Shown piece by piece: positions 8,145-16,097 of a stretch of 58,023 nucleotides of DNA. The stretch comes from Clostridiales bacterium CHKCI001. Its GTDB lineage: Bacteria > Bacillota > Clostridia > Lachnospirales > Lachnospiraceae. Below the pieces are notes generated by a model, which worked only from the letters and a program-made list of their open reading frames with translations, was not told the DNA's origin and made no database searches. A program made the translations under genes and the position numbers. The DNA is taken from the NCBI GenBank assembly GCA_900045905.1, contig FCNS01000024.1, forward strand, positions 1-58,023. The letters are read 5' to 3'. How positions within the stretch are numbered: position 1 is the stretch's first letter; every line of letters starts with the position of its first letter.

Positions 8145-8519
8145 CTATTCGTCCTGATGAGTGAGAACATGTTGTTTAATTGCTTGAAAACTTTCTGGAC
8201 TAATAACATGTTCAATTCGACAGGCATCTTCTACAGCAATTGTTTCATCTACCCCAAGATGAATGAGCCATCTAGAAAGTAAACGGTGACGTTCATAAAT
8301 CATGTCTGCAATTTCACGTCCTTCTTCTGTTAGGGTAATAAAACCAGAAGAATCCATAGTAATAAAACCATGGTTACGCAAATTTTTCATGGCAACACTA
8401 ACACTTGGTTTTGAAAATCCTAATTCATTTACGATATCAATAGAGCGAACAGCTGCTTGTCTTTGACTTAAAATTAAAATAGTTTCCAGATAGTTTTCAG
8501 CAGATTCATGTGTTTTCAA
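8145..8519 (-). CDS. DtxR/MntR-family metal-responsive repressor
   Basis: 124 residues: winged helix (about 5-62, with the recognition helix in GFSKPSVSVAMKNL) followed by the DtxR dimerisation/metal domain carrying DEDACRIEH-type residues (VEDACRIEHVIS, about 91-102). No SH3-like third domain, as in MntR. Such proteins bind Mn2+ or Fe2+ and repress transport genes. The TTG at 8519 is chosen because AAAGGAGAA lies five bases upstream; the upstream frame to 8612 has no ribosome site and runs through the promoter. A manganese-riboswitch-controlled P-type ATPase lies 1.5 kb away and a divergent AEC transporter is next door, so a manganese role is favoured but unproven. Confidence 0.85.
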   Translation of the reverse strand: MKTHESAENYLETILILSQRQAAVRSIDIVNELGFSKPSVSVAMKNLRNHGFITMDSSGFITLTEEGREIADMIYERHRLLSRWLIHLGVDETIAVEDACRIEHVISPESFQAIKQHVLTHQDE

Positions 8520-8544
8520 AGAAATTCTCCTTTCTAAATTAATT

Positions 8545-8596
8545 ATTTCTAAGTGGAAATTAAAAGAAGTATAACATATTTTTAAAGATTTGAAAA
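8545..8596 (-). promoter_or_regulatory. Promoter and possible operator of the DtxR-type gene
   Basis: On the - strand: TTTTCA (8596-8591), 17-bp spacer, TATACT (8573-8568). Just downstream of the -10 is an inverted repeat, ATTTC-N6-GAAAT (8545-8560), a candidate autoregulatory site. It does not match the known MntR or DtxR consensus. Confidence 0.4.
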
Positions 8597-8661
8597 GAGA
8601 CTGTTCGTGCAACTTTTTGTAGACTAATGGCTTTTTCCTTTTTAAAATTTATCTTATTATA

Positions 8662-8690
8662 TTGACTTTTATATAGTCGTGTAGCATAAT
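8662..8690 (+). promoter_or_regulatory. Promoter of the AEC transporter gene
   Basis: TTGACT (8662-8667), 17-bp spacer, CATAAT (8685-8690), 46 bp before the ATG. The promoter is divergent from that of the DtxR-type gene. Confidence 0.7.
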
Positions 8691-8736
8691 AAAGAATACT
8701 GGAATTTGGAAACGAAGAGAGAGAAGGACAATACAT

Positions 8737-9681
8737 ATGGAAAATTTAGTTTTTTGTTTGAATGCGACCGTGCCTATTTTTTTGACAATGATGGCAGGGC
8801 TATTTTTTCGCAAAATTGGACTATTTAATGAAGACTTTATAACAAAGATGAATCAGTTTGTATTTAAAGTGGCACTTCCTGTACTATTGTTTCAAGATAT
8901 TTCGGGAGCTAATTTCTATGAAGTGTGGAATGGAAAATTTGTACTTTATTGTTTTGTAGTAACGTTGATTAGCATTATTTTTGTTATGATTCTCGCTTTC
9001 TTTTTAAAGGATCGTTCATTGAGAGGGGAATTTATACAAGGCTCCTATCGCAGCAGCGCTGCAATTTTGGGAATTGCATTTATGCAAAATATTTATGGTG
9101 ATGCAGGTATGGCACCACTTATGATTATTGGAAGTGTGCCTCTCTATAATATGATGGCTGTAATTATACTTAGTGTTTTTGGAGCAGAGCAAAAGAAAAT
9201 AGATGCTGCATTAATAAAAAAGACATGTAAAGGGATTCTTACCAATCCGATTATTATTGGAATTGTAATTGGACTTATTTGGTCAGTATTTCAAATTCCA
9301 CAACCTTCCATTGTAGAAAGAACGGTAAAAAACATTGCAGTTTTAGCAACTCCACTTGGTTTAATTGCATTGGGTGGCGGATTTGAGATTAAAAAAGCTG
9401 TAAATAAAATGAGTATTGCAATGGTATGCAGTGCAATCAAGTTAGTGATTTTACCAGCATTATTTTTACCAATTGCAATTTGGATGGGATTTGTACAAAG
9501 CCAATTAATTGCAATTCTTACTATGTTAGGGTCTGCAACGACAGTAAGTTCCTATGTTATGGCCAAAAATATGGGACATGAGGGAACATTAAGTGCAGCG
9601 GTTGTAATGATGACAACAGCATTAAGTGCGTTTACGTTAACAGGATGGCTTTATTTGTTGAAAACATTGGCATTAATTTAA
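8737..9681 (+). CDS. AEC-family (auxin efflux carrier-like) transporter
   Basis: 314 residues with about ten hydrophobic helices in two five-helix halves joined by a cytoplasmic loop (about 144-165, EQKKIDAALIKKTCKG). Family landmarks are MNQFVFKVALPVLLFQDIS near residue 35, YRSSAAILGIAFMQNIYG near 103-120 and LATPLGLIALGGGFE near 203-217. Bacterial AEC members export or import dicarboxylates such as malate; the substrate here cannot be read. GAAGGA precedes the ATG. It is monocistronic, divergent from the metal-responsive regulator, and followed by the manganese leader of the next gene. Confidence 0.88.
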   Translation: MENLVFCLNATVPIFLTMMAGLFFRKIGLFNEDFITKMNQFVFKVALPVLLFQDISGANFYEVWNGKFVLYCFVVTLISIIFVMILAFFLKDRSLRGEFIQGSYRSSAAILGIAFMQNIYGDAGMAPLMIIGSVPLYNMMAVIILSVFGAEQKKIDAALIKKTCKGILTNPIIIGIVIGLIWSVFQIPQPSIVERTVKNIAVLATPLGLIALGGGFEIKKAVNKMSIAMVCSAIKLVILPALFLPIAIWMGFVQSQLIAILTMLGSATTVSSYVMAKNMGHEGTLSAAVVMMTTALSAFTLTGWLYLLKTLALI

Positions 9682-9730
9682 CTTGATTAAGAGTAGTAGA
9701 TAGAAAGAATTGAGGTAATAGAAAAAGCAG

Positions 9731-9759
9731 TTGACAAATAAAAGTTTTCCATTTATAAT
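9731..9759 (+). promoter_or_regulatory. Consensus promoter of the manganese-riboswitch leader
   Basis: A perfect TTGACA (9731-9736), exactly 17-bp spacer and perfect TATAAT (9754-9759). Predicted transcript start near 9766, giving a ~290-nt leader before the P-type ATPase gene. A full consensus promoter fits constitutive initiation with control by attenuation. Confidence 0.85.
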
Positions 9760-9784
9760 TTCAATCGTGAACAGAATATTCATT

Positions 9785-9922
9785 TTAGATGTGGAGAGGG
9801 AGTAGTAGAGAATATATTGTCAACATACGCGGTCAAATGACCTGGCAATATTACCCGTGAGGTTACGAGACTTTTCATGTATTGATTTTTTTGAGAGTCA
9901 ATACATGAAAAGTCTCGTTTTT
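9785..9922 (+). promoter_or_regulatory. yybP-ykoY manganese riboswitch with terminator
   Basis: The aptamer carries the family marks: GAGGGAGTAGTAG at the 5' side, the small hairpin GGTCA-AA-TGACC followed by TGGCAATATTACC, and the 3' GAGGTTACGAGAC. A 10-bp P1 can form between ATGTGGAGAG (9789-9798) and CTTTTCATGT (9871-9880). The latter lies inside the 5' arm of a 20-bp terminator stem (9866-9885 with 9898-9917) followed by TTTTT. P1 and terminator are therefore mutually exclusive: Mn2+-stabilised P1 should let transcription through, an ON switch as known for this class. It precedes a cation P-type ATPase, a standard target. Confidence 0.88.
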
Positions 9923-10055
9923 CTATATAATAAGGAATGTTTCCTACAATATAGAGATCCAAATTTTTTAAATTTGGTAACAATACTCCGGTTCCATTTG
10001 TATCTACGAAGCTTAGGAAGCCAAATATTCTGAAAGCATAAAAGGAGGAGTGTAG

Positions 10056-12662
10056 ATGAAAGAATTCTATCAACAAACGTCAGAAGAAGTCTTAAAAGCG
10101 ATGAGCACAACAGAGAAGGGAATAACTTCAAAACGTGCCGAAACATTATTAGAGGAGCATGGCAAAAATGTTCTAGCAGAAGGAAAGAAGAAAAGTATCT
10201 TGCGTGTCTTTATGGAACAATTTTGTGATCTTCTTGTAATTATTTTGATTATTGCTGCAATTGTATCTATGTTTTCAGGGAACACAGAGAGTACAATAGT
10301 AATTATTGCTGTAATTGTAATGAATGCAATACTTGGAACTGTGCAGCATCAAAAAGCGGAAAAATCATTAGAAAGTCTAAAAAAGCTTTCCTCTCCAAAT
10401 GCAAAAGTAATTCGAGATGGACAAAAGAAAGAAGTTTTAGCAGAAGAAGTAGTACCAGGAGATATTTTAATTTTAGAGGCAGGAGATCTTACTGCGGCAG
10501 ATGGAAGAATTATTCATTGTCATTCTCTTCAAACAAATGAGAGTTCTTTGACAGGAGAAACAACAAATGTAGAGAAAACAGATGTCGTAATAGGAGAAGA
10601 AGTGGCATTGGCAGATCGCACGAACATGGTGTTCTCAGGAAGTTTAGTAACTTATGGACGTGCAGAAGTTGTAGTAACTGCAACTGGAATGAACACAGAA
10701 ATCGGAAAAATTGCTTCTTTGATGAATGCAACAAAAGAAAAGAAGACACCACTTCAAGTCAGCTTGGATGAATTTAGTGCAAAATTAGCTGCGGTTATTA
10801 TGGTAATCAGTGCTGTGGTATTCTTACTTGGAATTTATCGGAGTATGCCAATATTGGATTCTTTAATGTTTGCAGTTGCATTGGCAGTTGCTGCAATTCC
10901 AGAAGCGTTGAGTTCTATTGTTATGATTGTACAAGCAATGGGAACACAAAAGATGGCAAAGGAAAATGCAATTGTAAAGCAATTGCAGGCAGTAGAAAGT
11001 TTGGGCTGTGTATCTGTTATTTGTTCTGATAAAACTGGTACGTTAACACAGAATAAAATGGAAGTTCAGCATATTTATATTGGAGATACTGTTTTAAAGC
11101 CAGAAGAATTAAATCTGAAAAAACAATTGCATCGTTATTTATTATATGACGCAATTTTAACAAATGATTCAACAATTGTGGAGGGCAAGGGAGTTGGAGA
11201 TCCAACGGAATATGCTCTTTTGGAAATGGCAAGAAAGGCCAATATTAAGGAAAGTACATTAAGAGACTTAATGCCACGTTTGGAAGAAATTCCATTTGAT
11301 TCTGACAGAAAGTTGATGAGTACAAAATATACGCTACATGGTCAGCATACAATTTTGACTAAGGGAGCACTGGATATGCTTCTTCCAAAATGTAAAAAAA
11401 TAAGAACAGAAAAAGAAATTGTCGATATGACAGATAAGTGGCGGGAACGCATTTTGGAGCAAAACTTAGAATTTTCTAAAGAAGGACTTCGTGTACTGGC
11501 ATTTGCCTATAAAGAAGTGGAACGTGATGATGTATTATCGATCGATGATGAGGAAGATTTTATCTTCATTGGATTGGTATCTATGATGGACCCACCAAGA
11601 GAAGAGTCTGCACAGGCAGTAAGAGATGCTAAGAGTGCAGGAATTCGTCCAGTTATGATTACAGGAGATCATAAAATCACTGCATCGGCAATTGCAAAAC
11701 AAATTGGAATTTATGAAGATGGAGACATGGCTGTGACAGGAGCAGAACTGGATGCAATGTCGGAAGAAGAATTAAGTCAAAAAATTGAAAAAATTTCTGT
11801 TTATGCTAGAGTCTCACCAGAAAATAAAATTCGAATCGTAGATGCATGGCAGAAAAAAGGAAATATTGTTGCAATGACAGGAGATGGCGTAAATGATGCT
11901 CCAGCATTAAAGAAGGCAGATATCGGAGTGGCAATGGGTATTACTGGTACGGAAGTTTCCAAGGACGCAGCAGCTATGATTTTAGCAGATGATAATTTTG
12001 CTACGATTATTAAGGCAGTAGAAAATGGACGTAATGTGTATCGTAATATTAAAAATGCGATTCAATTTTTACTTTCTGGAAATATGGCTGCAATTTTAGC
12101 TGTTTTATATACATCCCTTGCAGCATTGCCAGTTCCATTTGCACCAGTGCATTTATTGTTTATTAATCTTTTAACGGATTCTCTCCCAGCAATTGCAATT
12201 GGAATGGAACCATCGGAAAAAGATCTACTTTCGGTAAAGCCGCGTGATCCAAAAGAAGGAATTCTAAACAAACAGTTTATGTCCATTTTATTTATTCAAG
12301 GAGCGATTATTGCAATTGTGACGATGTTATCTTACTATAATGGATTGAAAGCTTCAGGGGCAGAGCTGGCAAGTACAATGGCTTTTGCAACATTAACATT
12401 AGCTCGTTTATTCCATGGATTTAATTGTCGTAGTGAACATTCTATTTTTAGAATTGGCTTCTCAAAAAATTGGTATAGTGCAGGAGCATTTGGCTTAGGT
12501 GTTTTATTATTAGTGATTGTAACAACATTCCCGCCATTGGAACGAATGTTTGAAATTGAACCAATGTCTGGAAGTCAAATTGGATTTGTATGTCTAATGG
12601 CAATTATACCAACTGTCTGTATTCAGCTTTGGAAGATAGTTAGAGAAAATAAAAGATCTTAA
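10056..12662 (+). CDS. P2-type cation-transporting ATPase, probable Mn2+ (Ca2+) exporter
   Basis: 868 residues with the full P2-ATPase order: N-terminal cation_ATPase_N domain, helices 1-2, actuator domain with SSLTGETTNVEK (near 162-173), helices 3-4 with the ion-site motif AIPEALSS (near 280-287), phosphorylated Asp in DKTGTLT (Asp near 325), nucleotide domain, hinge TGDGVNDAP (near 608) and six C-terminal helices. Ca2+ pumps usually read PEGLP at the helix 4 site; here it is PEALS, consistent with altered ion choice. The upstream yybP-ykoY leader makes manganese the best candidate, as for the Lactococcus YoaB group. AAAGGAGG precedes the ATG. Monocistronic, followed by a stem-loop. Confidence 0.9.
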   Translation: MKEFYQQTSEEVLKAMSTTEKGITSKRAETLLEEHGKNVLAEGKKKSILRVFMEQFCDLLVIILIIAAIVSMFSGNTESTIVIIAVIVMNAILGTVQHQKAEKSLESLKKLSSPNAKVIRDGQKKEVLAEEVVPGDILILEAGDLTAADGRIIHCHSLQTNESSLTGETTNVEKTDVVIGEEVALADRTNMVFSGSLVTYGRAEVVVTATGMNTEIGKIASLMNATKEKKTPLQVSLDEFSAKLAAVIMVISAVVFLLGIYRSMPILDSLMFAVALAVAAIPEALSSIVMIVQAMGTQKMAKENAIVKQLQAVESLGCVSVICSDKTGTLTQNKMEVQHIYIGDTVLKPEELNLKKQLHRYLLYDAILTNDSTIVEGKGVGDPTEYALLEMARKANIKESTLRDLMPRLEEIPFDSDRKLMSTKYTLHGQHTILTKGALDMLLPKCKKIRTEKEIVDMTDKWRERILEQNLEFSKEGLRVLAFAYKEVERDDVLSIDDEEDFIFIGLVSMMDPPREESAQAVRDAKSAGIRPVMITGDHKITASAIAKQIGIYEDGDMAVTGAELDAMSEEELSQKIEKISVYARVSPENKIRIVDAWQKKGNIVAMTGDGVNDAPALKKADIGVAMGITGTEVSKDAAAMILADDNFATIIKAVENGRNVYRNIKNAIQFLLSGNMAAILAVLYTSLAALPVPFAPVHLLFINLLTDSLPAIAIGMEPSEKDLLSVKPRDPKEGILNKQFMSILFIQGAIIAIVTMLSYYNGLKASGAELASTMAFATLTLARLFHGFNCRSEHSIFRIGFSKNWYSAGAFGLGVLLLVIVTTFPPLERMFEIEPMSGSQIGFVCLMAIIPTVCIQLWKIVRENKRS

Positions 12663-12723
12663 TTTTTCAATCAAGAGAGGGCAAAAAATAGGTATATAAC
12701 AGTTTCCTTGTTTATTTCAATAG

Positions 12724-12780
12724 GATAGCTTTTTGTAGGTAACGCAGAAGTTAGAGCTATAAAAAGCTATCTTATTATTT
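12724..12780 (+). terminator. Stem-loop, probable terminator of the P-type ATPase gene
   Basis: GATAGCTTTTT (12724-12734) pairs with AAAAAGCTATC (12761-12771), 11 bp, then TTATTATTTAT. The U run is interrupted and the loop is long, so termination may be partial. Confidence 0.5.
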
Positions 12781-12800
12781 ATAGTCTTATACCTTCACAC

Positions 12801-12832
12801 AAAAAAATGCTCTTAGAAACCTCTAAGAGCAT
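12801..12832 (-). terminator. Terminator of tRNA-Gln
   Basis: A perfect 11-bp stem, ATGCTCTTAGA (12807-12817) with TCTAAGAGCAT (12822-12832), 4-nt loop; on the - strand it is followed by seven T residues (12806-12800). Confidence 0.9.
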
Positions 12833-12837
12833 TGTAA

Positions 12838-12909
12838 CAGCGCTACAAGGATTCGAACCTTGAAATGCTGGAGTCAGAGTCCAGTGCCTTACCATTTGGC
12901 GATAGCGCT
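12838..12909 (-). tRNA. tRNA-Gln (anticodon CTG)
   Basis: The - strand folds as a 72-nt tRNA: acceptor AGCGCTA pairs with TAGCGCT, discriminator G, D-arm with AAATGGTAAGG, anticodon stem CTGGA/TCCAG around the loop CTCTGAC (anticodon CTG, reading CAG), T-arm AAGG-TTCGAAT-CCTT. CCA is not encoded. It has its own consensus-type promoter and terminator and is a single-gene unit. Firmicutes usually rely on tRNA-Gln(TTG), so this CTG species is an additional isoacceptor. Confidence 0.95.
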
Positions 12910-12952
12910 ATGATGATTTCTTAAATGACTTGTTGTCCTTAAGACAATATGC

Positions 12953-12981
12953 ATTATATATGATAGGGAATAAAAAGTCAA
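12953..12981 (-). promoter_or_regulatory. Promoter of tRNA-Gln
   Basis: On the - strand: TTGACT (12981-12976), 17-bp spacer, TATAAT (12958-12953), followed by the tRNA 5' end about 44 nt later. Confidence 0.8.
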
Positions 12982-13270
12982 CAGTTTTTTTGAAAAAAAA
13001 TAAAAAAAGTTAATTTGATGAAAAAAAATAAAAAAAAAGAAAATTTATAAATATAAGATAAATTTAGTATGAAGATTGTGGTAAATACAAATTTAAATAA
13101 AAAGACTTTATAATTTAGACTTTGAAAAGATAATTTTAAGAAAAATAAATATTTTGTATGCAATACTGTTAGAACAAAAAATAATTTGGATAATAAACCC
13201 GATAATCCAAAGAAGTTGCGTTTTTGGTATGAATTTATGGAATCAAATTATATGAAATACTGTGAATTTG
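12982..13270. other. AT-rich gap without recognisable gene
   Basis: About 290 bp of very AT-rich DNA with long A and T runs (notably 12983-13048). No ORF with a ribosome site on either strand and no stable RNA fold that I can see, except a short GGATAAT/ATTATCC-like pairing near 13188-13210. Confidence 0.6.
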
Positions 13271-13299
13271 TTGTAGTTTTTTCAATAATATGATATACT
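13271..13299 (+). promoter_or_regulatory. Promoter of the acyl-ACP thioesterase gene
   Basis: TTGTAG (13271-13276), 17-bp spacer, TATACT (13294-13299). Confidence 0.6.
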
Positions 13300-13365
13300 G
13301 ATTAACTAGTAATACATATTAAAATGGCTAGCGGAAAGTCTGCATTGCCAGAAAGGAGAAGAATA

Positions 13366-14073
13366 ATGTATACGTTTCATTCACGTGTCCGTTACAGTGA
13401 GATAGATGCGAATGGGCATATTACGTTGGACAATATAATTAATTATATGCAAGATTGTAGCACGTTTCATTCAGAAGATTTGGGAGTAGGTATTCAATAC
13501 TTACAGAAGAATCATCAAGTTTGGATGTTGTCAGCTTGGCAAATTGTAATTGAACAGTTACCTAAATTTGCACAGGAAATTACAATTGGAACACAGGCAT
13601 ATGATTTCAGTAATGTATTTGGATATCGTAACTTTGCTATTATGGATGAAACAGGTGCATATTTAGTAAAAGCGAACTCAATCTGGTGTTTGACTGATAC
13701 CGTTACCGGACGTCCCATGCGGATAAAGCCGGAATTTGTTGCTTGTTATGGAATTGCTAAGCCTTTGGAGATGAATTATGCAGACAGGAAAATTATTATT
13801 CCGCATAATGGCCAAAAGCAGAATCCAATTCAAGTGCAGTATCATCATTTGGATACCAATCAGCATGTGAATAATGGTCAGTATGTAAAGATGGCTCTCC
13901 AATACTTGCCTAAGGATTTTTCCATTTATCAGATGAGGGCAGAATACCGGCAACAGGCAAAGCTTGGTGATATTATCTTGCCAGTTGTTTTTTCTGTTCA
14001 GCGGGGATTTGTGATTGTATTAGAAAATGAAGACGGAAAACCATTCTCAATTGTAGAACTTCTCTCGAGATGA
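13366..14073 (+). CDS. Acyl-ACP thioesterase (FatA/FatB-like, double hotdog)
   Basis: 235 residues with two hotdog halves. The first has YSEIDANGHITLDNIINYMQD (near 9-29) and a long helix; the second has HHLDTNQHVNNGQYVKMAL (near 161-179), the active-site pattern with Asn and His of PF01643. These enzymes release free fatty acids from acyl-carrier protein and are found in many gut Clostridia without a plant-type transit peptide. The ATG at 13366 is preceded by AAAGGAG; the frame extends 42 bases upstream but that part has no start signal. Single-gene unit. Chain-length preference cannot be read from the sequence. Confidence 0.9.
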   Translation: MYTFHSRVRYSEIDANGHITLDNIINYMQDCSTFHSEDLGVGIQYLQKNHQVWMLSAWQIVIEQLPKFAQEITIGTQAYDFSNVFGYRNFAIMDETGAYLVKANSIWCLTDTVTGRPMRIKPEFVACYGIAKPLEMNYADRKIIIPHNGQKQNPIQVQYHHLDTNQHVNNGQYVKMALQYLPKDFSIYQMRAEYRQQAKLGDIILPVVFSVQRGFVIVLENEDGKPFSIVELLSR

Positions 14074-14298
14074 ATAATATTTTAGAGGTAATACAAAAGA
14101 GAACATAATAGAAGACTTCCTATTATATATGAGAGTTACAAAGAACATAACGATTCGGAACCTTAAGAATAAGCTGAACTTGTTCAGATGTTATAGCATT
14201 GAAAATGAAACTTTTGTTTGTATTTCGAGCTGTTAATAATTAGAAAGGTGCTGATCCGTTATCAAAAAATTAGGTAAGGCAACAGAAAGGGGAAATTT

Positions 14299-15129
14299 AT
14301 GATCGAGCTGGGTAGAGTACAGACATTGAAAGTCCTGCGAAAGAAAGACTTTGGCATTTATTTGGGAGAACAAGAACAGGACAGCGGAGTGCTCCTGCCA
14401 AGGAAACAGGTACCAGAGGGAACGGAAGTCGGAGACCAGTTGGAGGTATTTATCTATAAGGATTCTAGAGATCGAATGATTGCTACAACAAATCACCCGA
14501 TGCTTGAGATAGGAGAGCTAGCTGTTTTGGAAGTTGCAGAATGTACAAAGATTGGAGCTTTCCTGGACTGGGGACTAGAAAAAGATTTATTCCTTCCTTT
14601 TAAAGAACAGGTTGTACCAGTGCAAAAGGGAGAACATTATCTAGTTAGTCTTTATGCGGATAAAAGCCAAAGACTATGTGCAACTATGCGTATTTATGAA
14701 CAATTAAAAGCAAATAGTCCATATAAAAAGGACGATCATGTAGATGGGATTATTTACCAGATTAATCTAGAGATTGGTCTATTTGTTGCGGTAGATAACC
14801 AATACTATGGATTAGTGCCGAAAAAGGAACTATATGATAATTACCATGTGGGAGACAGCGTTCATGCTCGCGTGGTAAGAGTACGAGAAGATGGGAAACT
14901 GGATCTGAGCATCCGGGAGAAGGCCTATCTGCAAATGGATGAGGACGGAGAAACCATTCTGCGGGTGATTGACGAATATGGCGGAGTATTGCCATTTGGT
15001 GAAAAGGCCGCTCCCGAGACTATAAAACAAGAATTGCATATGAGTAAGAATGCATTTAAACGTGCCTTAGGTCGATTACTAAAAGAGGGAAGCATTCAGA
15101 TCAATGATAATTCAATAGAAAAAAAATAG
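14299..15129 (+). CDS. cvfB: CvfB-family S1 RNA-binding protein
   Basis: 276 residues. Three S1-like OB domains are visible (about 1-62, 68-132 and 144-205, the last with VGDSVHARVVRVREDGKLDLS) followed by a winged-helix tail (about 212-276, ending in ALGRLLKEGSIQI). This is the YitL/CvfB architecture; S. aureus CvfB influences virulence gene expression and S. pneumoniae CvfB was solved with this domain order. Role here: RNA-binding regulator, target unknown. AAAGGGG lies about 9 bases before the ATG. The stop codon directly abuts the stop of the convergent XRE gene (15129 and 15130), and its terminator sits inside that gene. Confidence 0.88.
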   Translation: MIELGRVQTLKVLRKKDFGIYLGEQEQDSGVLLPRKQVPEGTEVGDQLEVFIYKDSRDRMIATTNHPMLEIGELAVLEVAECTKIGAFLDWGLEKDLFLPFKEQVVPVQKGEHYLVSLYADKSQRLCATMRIYEQLKANSPYKKDDHVDGIIYQINLEIGLFVAVDNQYYGLVPKKELYDNYHVGDSVHARVVRVREDGKLDLSIREKAYLQMDEDGETILRVIDEYGGVLPFGEKAAPETIKQELHMSKNAFKRALGRLLKEGSIQINDNSIEKK

Positions 15130-15546
15130 TTATTGTTCAGAGGAAGGGTTTTTCCCCTTCCTCCTTTTTCTGCGCCTGCTATGAATTAAATAAGTATGAA
15201 GCATATCATAGCAGTTTTCAAGTTCTTGATTTGAGCAGGCTCCAAGAATAACATCCAAGTTGTGGCGAATTCCATAATGAGGAGTTTCTCTGAGATATTG
15301 TTGAATGCTATAATCATTTAATGTGGTGCCATCCAGAAGATAATCATAAGATAAACCAAGTTGTTCATGGAGGAGTCCCATGACGGAGCTAGATATGCCC
15401 CTTTCCCCACGTTCAATTGCTCCGAGATAACTGACTGAAATACCAAGTAAATGACTGAATTCCGCTTGCGTCATTCCTCTTAGACGACGCTCTTTTCTTA
15501 TACGCTGTCCAACTGTGAGTGACGCAGAAACTTCATTATTTTTCAT
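15130..15546 (-). CDS. XRE-family transcriptional regulator
   Basis: 138 residues. HTH_3 domain at about 12-66 (IRKERRLRGMTQAEFSHLLG, then SVSYLGAIERGERGIS). The remainder is helical and ends in a very basic Arg/Lys tail (SRRRKRRKGKNPSSEQ). No ligand domain is recognised. A palindrome TTTTAGTATACTAAAA lies 45 bases upstream of its start and is the likely autoregulatory operator; a nearly identical site precedes the XRE-cupin gene at 35134. The last ~14 codons overlap the terminator of the convergent cvfB gene, which explains the Arg/Lys/Gly composition of the tail. AAGGA lies 7 bases before the ATG. Confidence 0.85.
   Translation of the reverse strand: MKNNEVSASLTVGQRIRKERRLRGMTQAEFSHLLGISVSYLGAIERGERGISSSVMGLLHEQLGLSYDYLLDGTTLNDYSIQQYLRETPHYGIRHNLDVILGACSNQELENCYDMLHTYLIHSRRRKRRKGKNPSSEQ
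15140..15169 (+). terminator. Terminator of cvfB, inside the XRE coding tail
   Basis: GAGGAAGGG (15140-15148) pairs with CCCTTCCTC (15155-15163), 9 bp, then CTTTTTC. It lies within the last codons of the opposite-strand XRE gene, so one segment serves as terminator on + and coding sequence on -. Confidence 0.75.
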
Positions 15547-15590
15547 ACTAATCCTTCTTTCTTCATAAGATTTGAGTACGCCCTTCTTGA

Positions 15591-15606
15591 TTTTAGTATA
15601 CTAAAA
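15591..15606. promoter_or_regulatory. Palindromic operator upstream of the XRE gene
   Basis: The 16-bp perfect palindrome TTTTAGTATACTAAAA overlaps a TATACT -10-like hexamer for the - strand gene. Its arms equal those of the operator pair at 35048-35080. Confidence 0.6.
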
Positions 15607-16097
15607 AAGTAAATACTAAGAAAGAAACAAAATGTGTAGAATTAACATGAAATTTAGAATCTATTAGCACAAAATGTAAAAAAATGTAGGAAAAGGAAAT
15701 TTAAACTTCATAGTATTAAGAAAAAATAAGTTTTTTCTTATCAAGAGAGAAAAGCTAGTTTTGGTTTAAAATAAAGAAATAAAATAATAGAAAATTACAA
15801 AAAAATCTATAATAAATTAAGAAAGAATAGACAGTTTGTTTGAATTATTTCTTAGATAGAAACATTTATACTATACTTTGTAAGAATGTTCTAATCCAGT
15901 TATCTAAGAACTTAAATCTGTTGATATTTTCATGAAAATTTTATTTTGTATGTCAAAATGTCCAAAAGCTTAAATATTAATTTGTGAAATTACAATATGG
16001 TCAAATTGTTTGAAATAGTGTATTATAGGAACATGAGGCAAAAGTTACTGTGATAGCAGTAAAATTAACATTAAGGTTAACAGGGAGGAAAGTATAT
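15607..16097 (+). other. AT-rich intergenic region with promoter of the MsmK-type gene
   Basis: About 490 bp with no supported gene on either strand. A promoter candidate for the following ATPase is TGGTCA (15998-16003), 17-bp spacer, TATTAT (16021-16026). A 27-residue-class upstream frame from 16050 is only an extension of the ATPase frame without ribosome site. The rest is A/T runs. Confidence 0.45.

Noticed and set aside
9959-9977. CCAAATTT/AAATTTGG palindrome in the ATPase leader as an operator
   Set aside because: AT-rich and short, downstream of the riboswitch terminator; may be only a minor leader hairpin.
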